Below the pieces are notes generated by a model. That model was given only the letters and a program-made list of their open reading frames with translations. It ran no database searches and had not been told where the DNA came from. Made by a program: the position numbers and the translations under genes. A DNA stretch of 64,000 nucleotides from Megascapheus bottae (Eukaryota > Chordata > Mammalia > Rodentia > Geomyidae), in contig JANJXV010000025.1 in the NCBI GenBank assembly GCA_024803745.1, forward strand, positions 18,491,610 to 18,555,609. Reading direction: 5' to 3'. Shown piece after piece: positions 36,501 to 51,500 of this stretch (position 1 is its first letter; each line of letters starts with the position of its first letter).

Positions 36501-39500
36501 TTCTTTTAATGTGAATGTATCCTGGAGAATTTTCAGTACAGCAAAAAAAGCAGAATGAATTCTAATCTAATAATTGTATTTCCCTCTCTCTGTGTGTGTC
36601 TCTGTGTCTGTCTGTCTGTCTGTCTGTCTTTCTCTCTCTCTCTCGTTGTTTATGAGCTTGAGCTCAGGGCGTGGGCGCTGTCCCTGAGGTCTTGTGTTAA
36701 TAGCTAGGACAATACCACTTCCGGTTTCCTGATGGATAACTGGAAATAAGAGTCTCATGAACTTTCCTGCCTGGGCTGGCTTTGAACCACAATCCTCAGA
36801 TCTCAGCCTCCTGAGTAGCTAGGATTAAGACAAGAGCCATCAGCACCTAATTTATTGTTTGTTTTCTTGTCATTTGTGGGATTTGAACTTTGGGTCTGGG
36901 TGTTGTTCCTAAGCTGGCAGCTCTGCCACTTTGAGCCACAGCACCACTTCTGGTTTTCAGGTAGTTAATTGGAAATAAGAAGTCTCACGGACTTTCCTGC
37001 CTGAGCTGGCTTTGAACCTCAATCCTCAGATTTCAACCTCCTGAGTAGCTAGGATTACAGGCATGTATGAGCCACTAGCACAGGCTACTAATTGTATTTT
37101 TTTTACTTTTTTTTTGTAGTTGTGGGACTTGAACTCTGAACCTGGGCATTGGCCCTGAGCTCTTCAGCTCAAGGCTACTGCCCTACCCCTTGAGCCACAG
37201 TGCCACTTCCAGGTTTCTGGTGATTAATGGAGATGAGTCTCACGGACTTTTTAGTGCTGGACTGGCTTTGAACCTCGATCCTCAGATCTCAGCCTCCTGA
37301 GTAGCTAGGGTTATAGGCATGTGAGCCACCATACCTGGCTTTTTTTCTTTTTTTCTTTTTTTTTTTTTTTTAATAGGTTTTGCTATGTTGTCTAGGCTGC
37401 TCTCTTAACTTTTGGCCCAAAGTCCTCAGTCCTCCACATAGTTGTGACTTACAGGTGTACAACACTAAGCTCAACTATCTAATTATTATCTAATTATATA
37501 GGCATATATATCTAATTATGTACAGATATATTTTGTTGTTGTTTTTGTTGTTGTTGTCGTTTGTTTGAGGTAGATTCTAAGAAGCCCAGGCTGGCTTTGT
37601 TCTCCTAATCCAGCCTCACAGAGTCCTGGGCTTAGGAGTATGTACCATCATACTAATAATGTAGTTTCGAATTATAATTTTATTTACTTTTCTTTCTTTT
37701 ATGTCTTATAGCTGATAAAATTTACTCTGTAACTCTGGAAAGTCTAAAACATTCACACAAGAAAAGACATCACGTATCTTCTGTAAGTTTTTCTCTATTA
37801 TTATTTTACTCATACTGTTATAGCTGTGCCTTTTTAGTTTGAAGTTCCCCCTCATCCCTAATATTACTAAATGCCTTTCTGTTAGCCAACTCAGGAGGCT
37901 GAGATCTGAGGATCGCAGTTCAATTAACCACTAGAAAACCAGAAGTGGCACTGTGGCTCACGGGGTAAGATGGTAGCCTTGAGCTGAAGAGCTCAGGGAC
38001 GGTGCCCAAGTCCAGAGTTCAAGCCCCACGACCAACCAAAAAAAAACCCTAGCCAGTTGTGATTGCTTATGCTTGTCATCCCAGCTATTCAAGAGTCAGA
38101 GATAGGATTGCAATTGGAGAGCCCCAACTGAAAAAAAGTTGCCAGAAGCTAGCTCAACAGGCAAACCAGGTGAGATTAATCTGTGCCTATATTCCCAGCT
38201 ACTCAGGAGGCCCAGGAAGGAGGACTGATGTCTGAAGCCATCCTCAGGCAAAAGCACAAGATCTCTCTAAGAAACAAACTAAAGCATAAAAGTCTGGAGG
38301 TGTGACTCAGTTGGTAGAGCACCTACCTGACAAGTGTGAGGCTCTGTGTTCCAGTTCCAGGAACACACACACACCTACCCCTAAAGTGTTTTTCATCTTG
38401 GCTAAGATATAATCATCTGTTAGTATCAATGGAGCATTGATTCTAGGACTCTGTTCAGGTACCAAAATCTAAAGATACTCAATTCCCTTAAGTATGATGA
38501 TATAATGTTTACATTAAACCTGTGTACATCTTCCTTGTACTGCAGTTTATTTCTAGATTACTTAAAGTGGCTAACACAGTATAAATACATCATGCTTGTT
38601 ATATTCTAGTGTCTGAGGAATGTGGGCGTATTCAGTATAGGTGCAATTTAAATATTCATACACACATGTCTTTCTGTACATATATGTTTAACGACACTGG
38701 CATTTGAACTCAGGACCTGTGCTTGCCAGACAGGTTCTCTCCCTTCAAGCTGTATGTCCAACTCTTTATTGCCTTTTAAATTATTTATTACATGGGGTCT
38801 TGTGTTTTATTCTTGAGCAAGCTTCGGGCCACAATACTTCTAGTAAACCCTCCTCAGTACCTGAGATCTCAAGCATATGCCACAATGCCTGGTTTATTGA
38901 TTGAATGGGGTCTCATTAACTTTGTCAGAATTGGCCTCAAACTACATACGACTAAGCTTTGTCTTCTGAGTAGTTGATTTGGTTGATTGACTCGATACAT
39001 GTTAGACCCATGGATACAGAGGACAACTATGTCTATAGGCTTCTTGTCTTTTGAGTAATTTGATTTAAGACTTGTCTTCTTTTCCCATTTGGAATGTAAG
39101 TTTGGAGTATGGTGTTTTGATTTTGATCTGGGGACAGAACTGCAGTGATTTTGACAATGGGCTCTTAGCTTGTGCAAACCTAGCTAAGGGTGACTCTGGG
39201 ATATTCTTTTCAGATAACAGCTGGAGGCTTTGCACAGTATGAACTCTTTAAGTCCTCTGTCTTGGATGAGACTGTCATTCCATCACAAACTATGATCACT
39301 TTGGATCTTTCCTGGAGTCCTGTGGATGAAATTCTGCAAATCCCTCCGCTCTCTTCAACAGCAACCCTGGTAGGAGAGGACCTGGTTTTCCCCTAGTGGC
39401 CTTACCTGTCCCTGCATAGGGGTTGCTTGAGTATTGTTAGTGCTGCATCAGTCCTAGCAAGAGAAGCTGACCTGGCCTCTGGGGCCTCAGCAGAGAGCCA

Positions 39501-42500
39501 AGGGAGGTGTGCCAATGGAGCTGAGCTTCAGCTGCTCCTAATCCATAAATATGGAATTTGCACATTATTTTCTAGTAGTTAATTGTTTCTTTTTTTCTTT
39601 GTGCCAGTATTAGGGTTTCAACTCAGGGTCTGGATACTGTCCCTGAGCTTTTTTGTTCAAGGTAGGCGCTCTGCCACTGCTTCTGGCTTTCTTCTTGTTA
39701 CCTGGAGATAAGAGTCTGCTACATTTTCCTGCCTGGCTGGCTTTGAACTGTGATCTTAGATCTTAGTCTCCTGAGTAGCTAGGATTATAGGTGTGAGCCA
39801 CCAGCAACAGACTTTTAGTGGTTAATTCTTGAATGGAGATTCAAGTAAAATCATTAAAGTGACATGATTTATGCAGTTCTTAAGAATGCAAATATTGGGC
39901 TGGGAGTTTGGCCTAATGGTAGAGTGTTTTGCCTAGCATGCATGAAGACCTGGGTTCAATTCCTCAGTTCCACATACACAGAAAAAGCCTGAAGTGGTAC
40001 TGGGGTTCAAGTGTGGAGCCCTAGCCTTGAGAAAACCCAAGGGTAGTGCTCAGGCCCTGAGCCCAGGCCAAAAAAAAAAAAAGCAAATATTGTGCAGGAA
40101 GCCCTGGGTTCAATTCTCCAGTACCACATACACAGAAAAAGCCAGAAGTGGTACTGTGGCTCAAGTGGTAGAGCCCTAGTCGTGGGAAAGCCCAGGGACA
40201 GTGCCTAAGCCCTGACTTGAAGCCCTTGGACTGTCAGAAAAAAAAGAATGCAAATATTAATGACCCATCAAGAATTGTTATAATAGGGGCTGGAAGTTTG
40301 GCTTAATGATAGAGTGATTGCCTAGCATTCACAAAGACCTGGGTTCAACTCCTCAGTACCACATACATAGAAAAAGTTGGAAGTTGAAAGTGGCTGAGCT
40401 CACGCCTGTAATCCTAGCTACTCAGGAAGCTGAGATCTGAGGATCGCAATTCAAAGCTAGCCTGGGCACAAAAGAACCTGAGACTCTTATCTTCAATTAA
40501 CCTCTAGAAAATGGGAAATGGGGCTTGCTCAAGGATAGGGCAATAGACTTGAGCTGAAGAGCTCAGGGACAGAGCCCAGGCCCAGTTAAGCCCCATGACC
40601 CACCAAAAAAAATTTCTTTAAAAAAAGGTCAGAAGTGGTGCTATGGCTCAAGGGGTAGCGCTTTAGCCTTGAGAAAGATCAGGCTATGAGTTTAAGCCCC
40701 AGGACTGACACAAAAAAAAGAAGAATTGTTAGAATAATACTAGATTTATTTACTCTATATTTATCTAAGACTATATCTTCAGAAATTAGTCAGAATACAA
40801 GTTTATAAGATACTTATTGCAACAGTATAGCCCTATTTTCAAAGTGTTAACGATAAAGTTTGAATATTCATAGAGAAATGATTAAAATACATTTCCCTGG
40901 TGAAATGTGACAGACTTAATATAGTTTTGTGATAGTAGTTCTTGAGGGCTCATGCTTGTTAGTCAAGCACCAGGCTTTAAAATACTGTTTTATAATATGT
41001 GTTCTGCAGTGAAAGGAAAATAATCAGATATTCAAAAAACTATGTGTTTGAGTCTCTTTGGAAATTTAATATAATTAGTATGTGAATCACCTCTGACCAT
41101 AGGGTATTTAAAGGAGCACATGAGAAGCATTCTTAGTGTTAACACTAGTTCCTCCCCTACAATTACATCTTTTATGCTTTTCTTTTCCTTTTTGAGGTGT
41201 TTGCATACATTGACATTCACTTTTTTCCCCCCCACATCAGAATGTGTTCTTTGCCCTCTGGCTACAGTAGTGTGCTGTTGGTTTAGTTAGAAGTAGTATA
41301 ATAAGCAGATTTATTGGGCTTTATTTTTGGTGTGTGATAATGCTTAAGTTATCATTGAGTTTTGAGGTGTGCCTGTGCGAATTTCTTCCATGGGGAAGGG
41401 TTTCTTCACGTGGCAGGCATGTGGGGGGGGCCTAGTTGTTCCATGTTTCTGTGGGAAGGGCAGGTGGGCATGTGAGGGGTGGTTATAACATGTTCCTGTG
41501 TAGACAGAGAACATGGGGTTCAGGATTGTATCAGAATGGCTGCATCTGTGGGATCCCAGGCCAAGATTTCTACATAGGGTGTTGCCATCACTTTAATTCA
41601 CTGTTACTTTTTAAAATACATATTTTAATGTGAATCGTTTGAAATGCAGAGTAGATAAATTTGGAAGAGCAAACTGACAAGGCTTTGGGTACTTTTCCAG
41701 AATATCAAAGTGGAATCAGGAGAGCTCAGAGGTTGTTTGAATCATCTTTACAGAGAACTTAAATTTCTCCTTGTGAGTACCTTTTGGGAATTCCTATCTT
41801 TCATTTTAATAAAAAATTTCTTTCCAATGTAATGTACTTACAAGCTATTCTTGAGAACTGGGGTAGTTTAATTTCACTTATGTGACCATTGTCCTTCCAA
41901 TGAAAGGAAGAATATCTTCCCCCTCTTTAACTGGAGTATGTGGTTTTTGCTTCTAAAATGGGTTCCCTCCTCCCAGCTGGCTCAGCTGGCTGTTTATTTC
42001 AAATGTGTATGTAGTCTGTTATGGACAACTGGGATTTTGATTAAAGATTAATGTACATAGGGCCAGGAGCATGGCCTAGTGGTAGAGTGCTTGCCTAGCA
42101 TGCATGAAACCCCAGGTTCAATTTCTTAGTACCACATACAGGAAAAAAAGCCAGAGATGGTGCTGTGGCTCAAGTAGTAGAGCACTAGCTTTGAGAAAAC
42201 CCAACGACAGTGCCCAGGCCCTAAGTTCAAACCCCAGGAAGGGCAAATGAAAAATTAAAAAATAATGTCCATGTTTCCCCAGAAGTTTTATGTTTCTATC
42301 ATTTATCTCTAGCATATCTCAAGAGAGATACAATTCTTATATCCTTTTACTGCTGTAGAAATTCCAAATGTCAGCCTGGCATAGGTAGCCGGGCAGGTAC
42401 ATCCGCTGCTCTGCTGATTTCTCTTTCTTCTTTTGGCAGCCCTATTAAGATATAATCCATCCCATGAAACTCACTCACTTTGCTGGGTACCAGTGGCTCA

Positions 42501-45500
42501 CACTTGTAATCCTACCTACTCAGGAGGCCGAGATCTGAGGATCCTGGTTCAAAGCCAGCCCAGGCATGCAAGTCTGTGAGACTTTTATCTCCATGAACCA
42601 CCAGAAAACTGGAAGCTGTAGCTCAAAGTGATAGAGCACTAGTCTTGAGCAAAACAACAACAATAACAACAAAAAACCTCAGGGACAGCACCCAGCCCCA
42701 TAACTAACCCCCCCCAAAAAAATTCAATTTAATTAAGACTATTTTGAATGTGTCTTATTGACTAAGCTATGTTGTCTGCTAATAAGTGTCTCGCTCCTTT
42801 CAATCACTCCCTCTTAGGTTCTGGCTGAAGGTGTGAGGACTGGTGTAACCGAATGGCTCGAGCCTCTGGAAGCCAAGTCTGCTATTGAACTTGTACAGGA
42901 ATTTTTGGATGGTGATTGCTTTCCCAACTACTGTTGTTTGGTGTTGGCTTTTCTTTTTTTTTTTTTTCTTCTTCTCCCTCCACCCCCATTCTGGGGCTTG
43001 AACTCTGGGCCTGGGCACTGTCCCTAATGTCCTTTTTGCTCAAGGCTAGCACTGAGCCACAGTGCTATTAGCAGCTTTTTCTATGATTCCTTGTAGAAAA
43101 GAGTCTCATAAACTTTTCTGTCAGGGCTGACTTTGAACTGAGATCCTCAGATCTCAGCCTTCTAACTAGCTAAGATTACAGGTATAAACCACTAGCGACT
43201 GACATGTTTGCTTTTCTTAACTCAAATTTATACTTGCTGTTTTTAAATATAAGTTGTCACTTTAAGCTTGGTAGTTTTAGGTGGGATATATTAAAGCTGT
43301 GGTCTGAGCTCAGCGCGGGTGGCTCATAGCTATAATCGTAGCTACTCAGGAGGTTGAGAGCAAAGAATCATGGTTTGAAGACAGCCAGGGCACGAAAGTC
43401 TGCGTGACTCTTAAATGTAATAAATTACTCAAGAAACCTGGAGGTGGCACTGTGGTTCAAGTGGTAGAGCACTAGCTTTGCACAAAGAGAAGCTCAGGGA
43501 CAGTGCCCAGGCCCAGAGTTCAAGGCCCAGGACTGGTACAAAGAAAAAAAAGCTATGGTATGACATAGTTGGGGTGACAGCTTTTGAACTCAAGTACTAG
43601 TGGTCGATATCTAAGTGATTTTTTTTTTCTTCAGTCCTGGGTCTTGAACTCAGGGCCTCAGGTGCTTTCACTCAAGGCAACCACTCTAGCACTTTGAACC
43701 ACAACACCACTTCTAATATTCTGGCAGTTAAGAGTCTCAGGAACTTTCCTACAAGGGCTGAGCTTTTGACAGCGATCCTCAGAGCTCAGCCTCTTGAGCA
43801 GCTAAGGTTATAGACATGAGCCAGTGGCACCCAGCTGGATCTAAGTAATTCTAAAAGTCAGTAAACTTTAGTTTGAAATGTATGTGACCCAAGTCTGTGT
43901 GACATTGTTGAGGATGATTGTCGTGGAAAGCTATATCTCCATCCTCCCACCCTGCCTGACAGGGATCTGTCATTACTTCCACTGTGGAATTCCGTGATTT
44001 GCTGAAACCCTGGTGGCACTCCCACTGTTTACTACTTGCAAATAGGATTAGGATGGAAATAATTTGGAAAGCAGAAACATAAATCAAGCTAATAAAAGCT
44101 TTTGGTATTTTCTAGACTTAAATAAACTGGATGAATTTGGTGATTCTGCAAAAACTGAGACAGAGGTGAGTGATTATGATCAGTTAGAAATGGGTTACTG
44201 AGGGCCGGGAGTTTGGCCTAGTGGTTAAAGTGCTTGCCTAGCATGCATGAAGCCCTGGGTTCAATTCCTTGGTACCACATACACAGAAAAAGTCTGAAGT
44301 GGTACTGGGGTTCAAGTGCGGAGCCCTAGCCTTAAAAAAGCGGAAGGAAAGTGCCCAGGCCCTCCCTGAGTTCAAGCCCTACGACTAGCTAAATAAATAA
44401 ACAGATAAATAAATATAAGTGAGCTGAAAATTCTTTCAATTTGCTTCTTTCTCAGACAGTGAAGCATGATACAGCTGCAGTCGACCGGGCCGTGCTTATC
44501 ACAGTGCGGGGAGATCTGGATTTTGCTGAGCAACTTTGGTGCAAAATGAGCAGCAGTAGGTACCAGGGTGGCAGGCATTCCCTCTGCTTCAGTCTAGGAA
44601 GTAATGAAGTTTGTTCTTCTAGTAATGGGAGTAATGTTCCTGTTGTATTCATTGCTGGAGATGGTTAGCATATTATACTCAAGAACTGTACAAAGACAAA
44701 GTGATAGGTCTATAATTTTTTCCTGCCTTTAAGACTATAAGACTTAGTCAGACGTGGTGGTCACTCCTGTGATCCTAGCTACTCTACTTGGGTTGTGGAG
44801 ATCTGAGGATTGTAGTTCAAAGCCGGCCTGGGCACTAAAGAACATGAGACTCTTACCTCTAGAAAATGGGAAGTGGGGCTGTGACTCAGGGGTAGCCTTG
44901 AGCTGAAGAGCTCAGGGACAGTGCCCAGGCCCAGAGTTAAGAGTTCAAGCCCCAAGACCACACACACACAAACACACACACCCACACACAGCATAAGATT
45001 TAATTTTATTTATTTGTTTGTTTGTTTGTTTGTTTATTTTGCAGAGGAATGGGGGCTAGGAGATTTGCCAATCCCAGGGCTTGAACTCAGGGTCTGGGTA
45101 CTGTCCTTCAGCCTTCTCAAGATTAACACTCTACCACTTTAGCCACAGCACCACTTGCTGCTTTTTTTTGGCAAGCCAAATGTGTTCTATGGCATTCTTG
45201 AGCTTTATATCTTTCCTTACAAATGGTGAACTATGTATATTTTGTTGCCTTTAAAAAGTCTTTCCACCATTTTCCACCCATGCAGTACAGACTTCCTGTC
45301 TGATCTGTAGAAACATGAAAATAATGTTAGGACCGATGCATCTTTCCAGGTGTGGTTTCATACCAAGATCTAGTGAAGTGTTTCACCCTGGTCATCCAGA
45401 GTCTGCAGCGTGGGGACATACAGCCCTGGGTAGGTGGCATGGGGTGGGAGGGAACTGAGTGCTCACGTCCCTGGGCCTGCTGCTTTCTGGCTTTGTACAC

Positions 45501-48500
45501 TTTGGGAAAATTCCTTTACCTCTCTGTACCCTAATGTTGTCTTCTGTAAAGTGAGGCTAGGACTCATAGCTTTAATTCGTATAAAGTTCCTCCTGCCTGG
45601 CACACAGTTAAATGTGTAGGACATATAAACTACCGTTATTAAACTGTTGTGTGAATGACATTTTTGACATGTCACTGGAAGGGACCTTCCTTTCTTTTTT
45701 CTTTTTTTGGTTGGTTGTGGGATTTAATCTCAGGGCTTGGGCACTGTCCCTAAGCTTTTTTGCGTAAGGCTAGTGCTCTACCACTTTGAGCCACAGATCC
45801 ACTTCTACGTGGTTAATTGGGGAAGAGTCTCATGGACGTTCCTGCCTGGGCTGGTTTCAAACTTCCATTCTCATATCTCTATCTCCCACCCAGAAGTCGT
45901 ATATGACAGTATGTATTAGATTAGTCACCATAGCTTCCTGCTTCGTAGAATAAAGATGTGAATAAACTAAATTTCTCCCATTACAGAGGGAAAAATCTGA
46001 AACAAATTTGCTATAGTCTTAGTAACACTCACCTGTGGTAGAGGCTACATTATACTTTAAAATGTTTCCACAATGAATGTGTGTGTGTGTGTATGCATGT
46101 GTGTATGCGTGTGCGTGTGCATGTGTGTGTGTGTGTGTGCCAGTACTAGTGTTTGAACTGGGGCCAGTTCACTGTCTGTAAGCTTTTTGGTTCAAGGTTA
46201 GCACTGTAGCACTTGAGTCACAGCTCTGTGGATTTGGGGTGGCTAATTGGAGATAAGAGTCTCGTGGCTCACACCTGTTATTCTAGCTACTCAGGAGGCT
46301 GATGTTTAAGGATCACGATGGGAAGCCAGCCCAGGCAGGAAAGTCCATGAGACTTTCTCTCCAATTAATCTCCATTTTAAGTTGTGACTGAAGCAGCTCT
46401 GTGTCTCTTCCTGATGTCTTTCTCTCTATCCTGTGGCCTCACTGCTCTTGTGACAGCTCCACAGCGGAAGCAGTAGCTGGCTGAGCAGGCTCATCCATCA
46501 GTCCTACCATGGAGCCATGGACACAGTCTCACTCACGGGGACTGCTCCACTTCAGATGCTTTTGGAAATCGGCCTGGACAAACTGAAGAAGGATTACATC
46601 AGTTTTTTCATAGGTAATATGCCAGCAAATTCAGTCTTGTGTGAGGACCTATTTTAGCTTGACCATCATTTTTCATATATGAACTCTGAAGGTCTTTTCC
46701 TAGACTCTTTTGCACATAATGGAAACTTCCTAAAACTTATTTGCATACATATGTTTTTCTTCCTAGGTCAGGAACTTGCATCTTTGAATCATCTGGTAAG
46801 CTTATTTGTTTCTTCTAAAATTGTTTTTTCTTCCATCTAGTCTTTTTCTTTTTTCTTTTTATTTGTGTTGGTCCTGAGGCGTGAACTCAGGGCCTGGGCA
46901 CTGTTACTGAGCTTTTTTGTTCCAGACTGGTATTCCACTATTTGAGCCACAGTTCCACTTCCAAGGTTTGGGTGGTTAACTGGAGAGCTTCGTAGACCTT
47001 CTTATGCAGGCTGGCTTTGAACTGGGATCTCAGCCTTCTGAATAGCTCTGATTATACATGGGAGCCACCAGTACTTGACTCTCAAATGATTTTGTATAGT
47101 TATTGACACCTATAACGTGCCAGCATCTGTCTAGGATCCCAGGAAACATCAGCAAATGATGATGCCTTTGATTATTACTACTTAGTGAGACAGAGGAAAT
47201 TCAGTGTCATTTCTCATCCTCTATAAATTCATCTTGCTGATACATAGCTGTGTCCTGCTCACACTAATGTGCTACATAAGTCTCACTTCCAGAGCGCTGA
47301 GGGAGTGCCCTTAACCCTTCTACACAATTTTGCCATCCATTCTCTGGGCCCACTTATAGTATACTTGAAGGATTGTTTTCTAATAAATTTATGATGTTCT
47401 TTAATGTACTGATTTAGGATCAATCTCAGGTCCCCAGGGTTGTTTGTTCCCCCAAGAAAAAGCAGGGAGCATCTCTAATGCTCCATTGCCTTCTGAGGGG
47501 TTCACCTGCTGCGATCATTTCATAGACTAGGTGGTCAGCTCTTTCTGATTATCTTAAGGTCAATCACTTGGTGACTTAATCATAGCAGTAAAATCCCATT
47601 GTGTTTACAGGTTCTGTCAGTCTATAGAGGACTCGGAGTTTGGCCTAGTGTTGGAGTGCTTGCCTAGCATACACAAAGACTTGGGTTCGATTCTTTGGTA
47701 TCATATACATAAACAAAAAAGCTGGAAATGGTGCTATGGCTCAAGTGGTAGAGCTCTAGCCTTGAGAAAGCGCAAGGACGGTGCTCAGGCCCTGAGTTCA
47801 CGCTCCCCACCACCCTCCCCCAAAAAAAAGTCTGTAGAGGTTGAGTCTGTAGAGAACTATCTTGGGATTCGTTATTGACTCCATCTGAGGAGAGTATGGT
47901 GGTATATTGGCTTCCCCGTGGTCCCCGTGATGACGCCTATGTATAATATTTTGCTTAGATTATTCTTTTTTTTTTTTTTTTTTTTGGCTGGTCCTGGGCT
48001 TGAGCTCAGGGCCTGAGCACTATCCTTGGGCTTTCCTCAAGGCTAGTGTTCTACCCTGAGCCACCACACCACTTCTGGCTTTTTCTATGTATGTGATACT
48101 AAGAAATTGAACCCAGGTCTTCGTGCATGCTAGGCAGGCACTCTACCACTAGGCCAATGCTCCTGCTTAGAGCATTCTTATTGAAAATTTTACATCTGGG
48201 TAAGTTGAACTTCAATTTTTTTTTTTTTTAAACTGGTTCTGGGGTTTGACGTCAGGGTCTTGGACTTATTAGCAAGGGTTACACTTCTAGCCCTGGGCAC
48301 AGAGCAGCTCAGGGACAGTGCCCAGGCCCTGAATTCAAGCTCCAGGACTGACAAAAAATAAATAAATTGGTGCCTCTATTCCCCCTCTCCCCCAATATTA
48401 TGTATTAGGCACACTGGTATAATCATACTTGTTCCAAAGTTCTGCTTATTCTCCCCTAACTCCCTGTTTTATTCTACTTTCTGTTCCAGGACTACTTCAT

Positions 48501-51500
48501 TTCCCCAACAGTGGATATACAAGAACAGATTCACCGTGTGCAGAAACTCCACCATATTTTAGAAATCACAGTCAGCTGTATGCGGTTCATTAAGTCTCAA
48601 CATGAGCTCCTTTTTTCTTTAACCCAGTAAGTATTTCTTGTTTACTCACATGGAAATACATTGTCCTTTGAGAATGGAAATTCATTATATGTGCAGCTTT
48701 GACTGTCCATTAGGCTAGTACCTGTCCACTCTGTTTTTGTTTTTGTTTTTTTTTCGTTTTCGTTTTTTGTAGGTCATGGGGCTTGAACTCAGCCTGGGCA
48801 CTGTCCCTGAGCTCTTCAGCTCAAGGCTACTGCCCTACCCTTGAGCCAAGCCCCACTTCCCATTTTCTAGAGGTCAACAGGAGATAAGAGTCTCAGGTCC
48901 TTTTGTGCTGGGCTGACTTTGAACCTTGATCCTCAGATCTCAGCCTCCTGAGATCTATTAAGACTGTCTTAATAGTGTGGGTGTGGGTCAGTGTTAAAGG
49001 AATGGAGGGCTTATAATTTACTTTGCCTTTGGCTTCTATCACTTCCCAACTTCCTCTAGAAGTTTTCCCTTCATCTTGTGTCCTCATCTTAAGATGGATC
49101 TTATAAGCTGGTGTATTCGTTGAAGTATTACGTAATATATGATGCATGATGTGCCTGACACTTAACAGGTACTTAATAGATACTGCTTTTTTCTCCTCTT
49201 CACATCCTTGTAAATATGGGTCAGACTGACCACTGCCAGCCATCTGTATACTAACAAAAGTCAAGTGCAAAGCTGGGCACTGGCTATAATCCTAGCTACT
49301 CAGGAGGCTAAAATCTGAGGATCATGGTTCAAAGGTAGGAAAGTTTGTGAGCCTCTTATCTCCAGTTAACCTCCAGAAAACTGAAAGTGGCACTGTGGCT
49401 TAAAGTGGTAGAGCATTGAGCAAAAGAGCAAAAGGCCTGACAGCTGTCAAGCCCTGAGTTCAAGCCCTGTGACAAAGAAAAAAAAATTAAATGGTATCCT
49501 CAGATCTCTATCAGCAACATTGTTGAGATTAGTGATTCTGATTGGTTTGGCTAAATATAATTTGGAATAATCTTCATGTTGTTGTTCTTCTTAGGTATAT
49601 TTGAGGCTTAAAATCTAGAAATAAATGAGCCATCGCCTTTTCAAAACTTAAAATTTGCTTTAATTATAAAGAAGAAAGTTTGTGATAGTTACCCTTTTTT
49701 TTGCACCAGTCCTGGGCCTGGGAACTGTCCCTGAGCTCCTTTTGCTCAAAGTGACTAAAGCCACATTCCTAGCTCCTGGCTTTTTTTTTTTTTTTTTTTT
49801 TAAGAAGTTTGCTTTTTTCTTGTAGATCCTGCATAAGATATTATAAACAAAATCCTCTGGATGAACAACACATTTTTCAGCTGCCAGTCAGACCAGCTGC
49901 TGTAAAAAATCTGTATCAAAGGTAAGCAGTTGTTATACCTAAAGTCCAGCCATGGTTCTTGGCAGTCCTGGTGTCCATGCTCTGGGAGCGCTCCCGCCCT
50001 TCATGTCTGAATTGTTGACCACATTCTGATGTTTCTCCCCTTCCTTTAGACCTTGAGTCTTCTTTCTTATACTCTTGAGCCTCTAAGTCTTTCCTTTGTC
50101 TCTCCATTTGAACTTTTCTTGGAATAGAGAGGAGGTCACAGACTGGGAGCAAAGTTTCCAGTCTTCGAACCACAAACCTAGGGGGTGGCAGTCAGCGTGA
50201 AAGAAGAACTTAGGGATTGGTAGGGGGACCTAAGGTGATAGATTGGTCATCCATGCAGATACTGAGGTTTCATGTATGACAATCCTCCACTTGAGCCACA
50301 GCTTTACTCCCAGCTTTTTGCTAGTTAATTGCAGATAAGAGTCTCACAGTCTTTCTTGTCTTGGCTGGTTCTGAACTGCTGTCTGCAAGTCTCAGCCTCC
50401 TGAGTAGCCAGGATTACAAGAATAAGCTGTTGTCACCTGGCTTTATCTATGGCTTTTTTTTTTTTATCTGTTTTTTTGTTTCTGTTTCAGTGGTATTTGG
50501 GATTGAACTCAGGGCCTTGCACTGTCTAGGCAAGTGTTGTACTGTTTGAGCCACAACCCCCAGCCCTGCATCTGTTTTTCCCTGAGTTTCTCAGCTGTCA
50601 CATTCTGCCCTAATTTTATTTCTACCTCACTGACTCATCTCCAAGATTTCACTAAAACCACTACAAAGGGAAGAAAGAATGACTATTTTTTGTTGCTTTA
50701 ATTGTTTTCTTTTGCTATTTTTTTTTCCTTAGTGAGAAGCCACAGAAATGGAGAGTGGAAATAAATAGTGGTCCAAAGAAGATTAAAACAGTCTGTCAAC
50801 TGAGTGATGGCTCACCTGTGGACCACCTGAGTTTTCACAAACATGGTAATCTGTTCACATGATTCATTCTAAGACAATATAACCTTAATTGTACTGAGAG
50901 GGGTATTAGTACAGCTTTTGCATTTAGTTTTAATTAAATTTCCCATCCAGTGTAATGTTTATAAAGACTTCAAATTACTCTCATTAACAGAGGAACTTCT
51001 ATTGAATGTGGGCAAAAAACAGGAGCATGGGTATAAGAAGCAGCTTAGAGAGGCCAGGAGTTTGGCCTAGTAGTAGAGTGCTTGCCTAGCATACACAAAG
51101 ACCTGGGTTCCATTCCTCAGTACCACATACATAAAGTTGGAAGTGGTCCTGTGACTCAAGTGGTAGAGCTCTAGTCTTGAGGAAAACTTGAGGACAGTGT
51201 TCAAGCCCTGAGTTCAAGCCCCAAGACTGGCCAAAAAAAAAAAAAAGAAAACTTGGGTTAGAAAATGGACATTTAGGCCAGGAGTGTTGCCTAGTGGTAG
51301 AGTGCTTCCCTAGCATGCACAAAGACCTGGGTTCCATTCCTCAGTACCATACAGGTAGAAAAAAGCCGAAAGTAGTGCTGTGGCTCAAGTGGTAGAGCTC
51401 TAGCCTTGTGAAAGCCCAAGGAGAGTGATCAGGCCCTGAGCTCAAGCCTAGGACTGATGGAGGAGGAGGGGAAGGAGGAGGAGGGACAGGGAGGAAGAAG

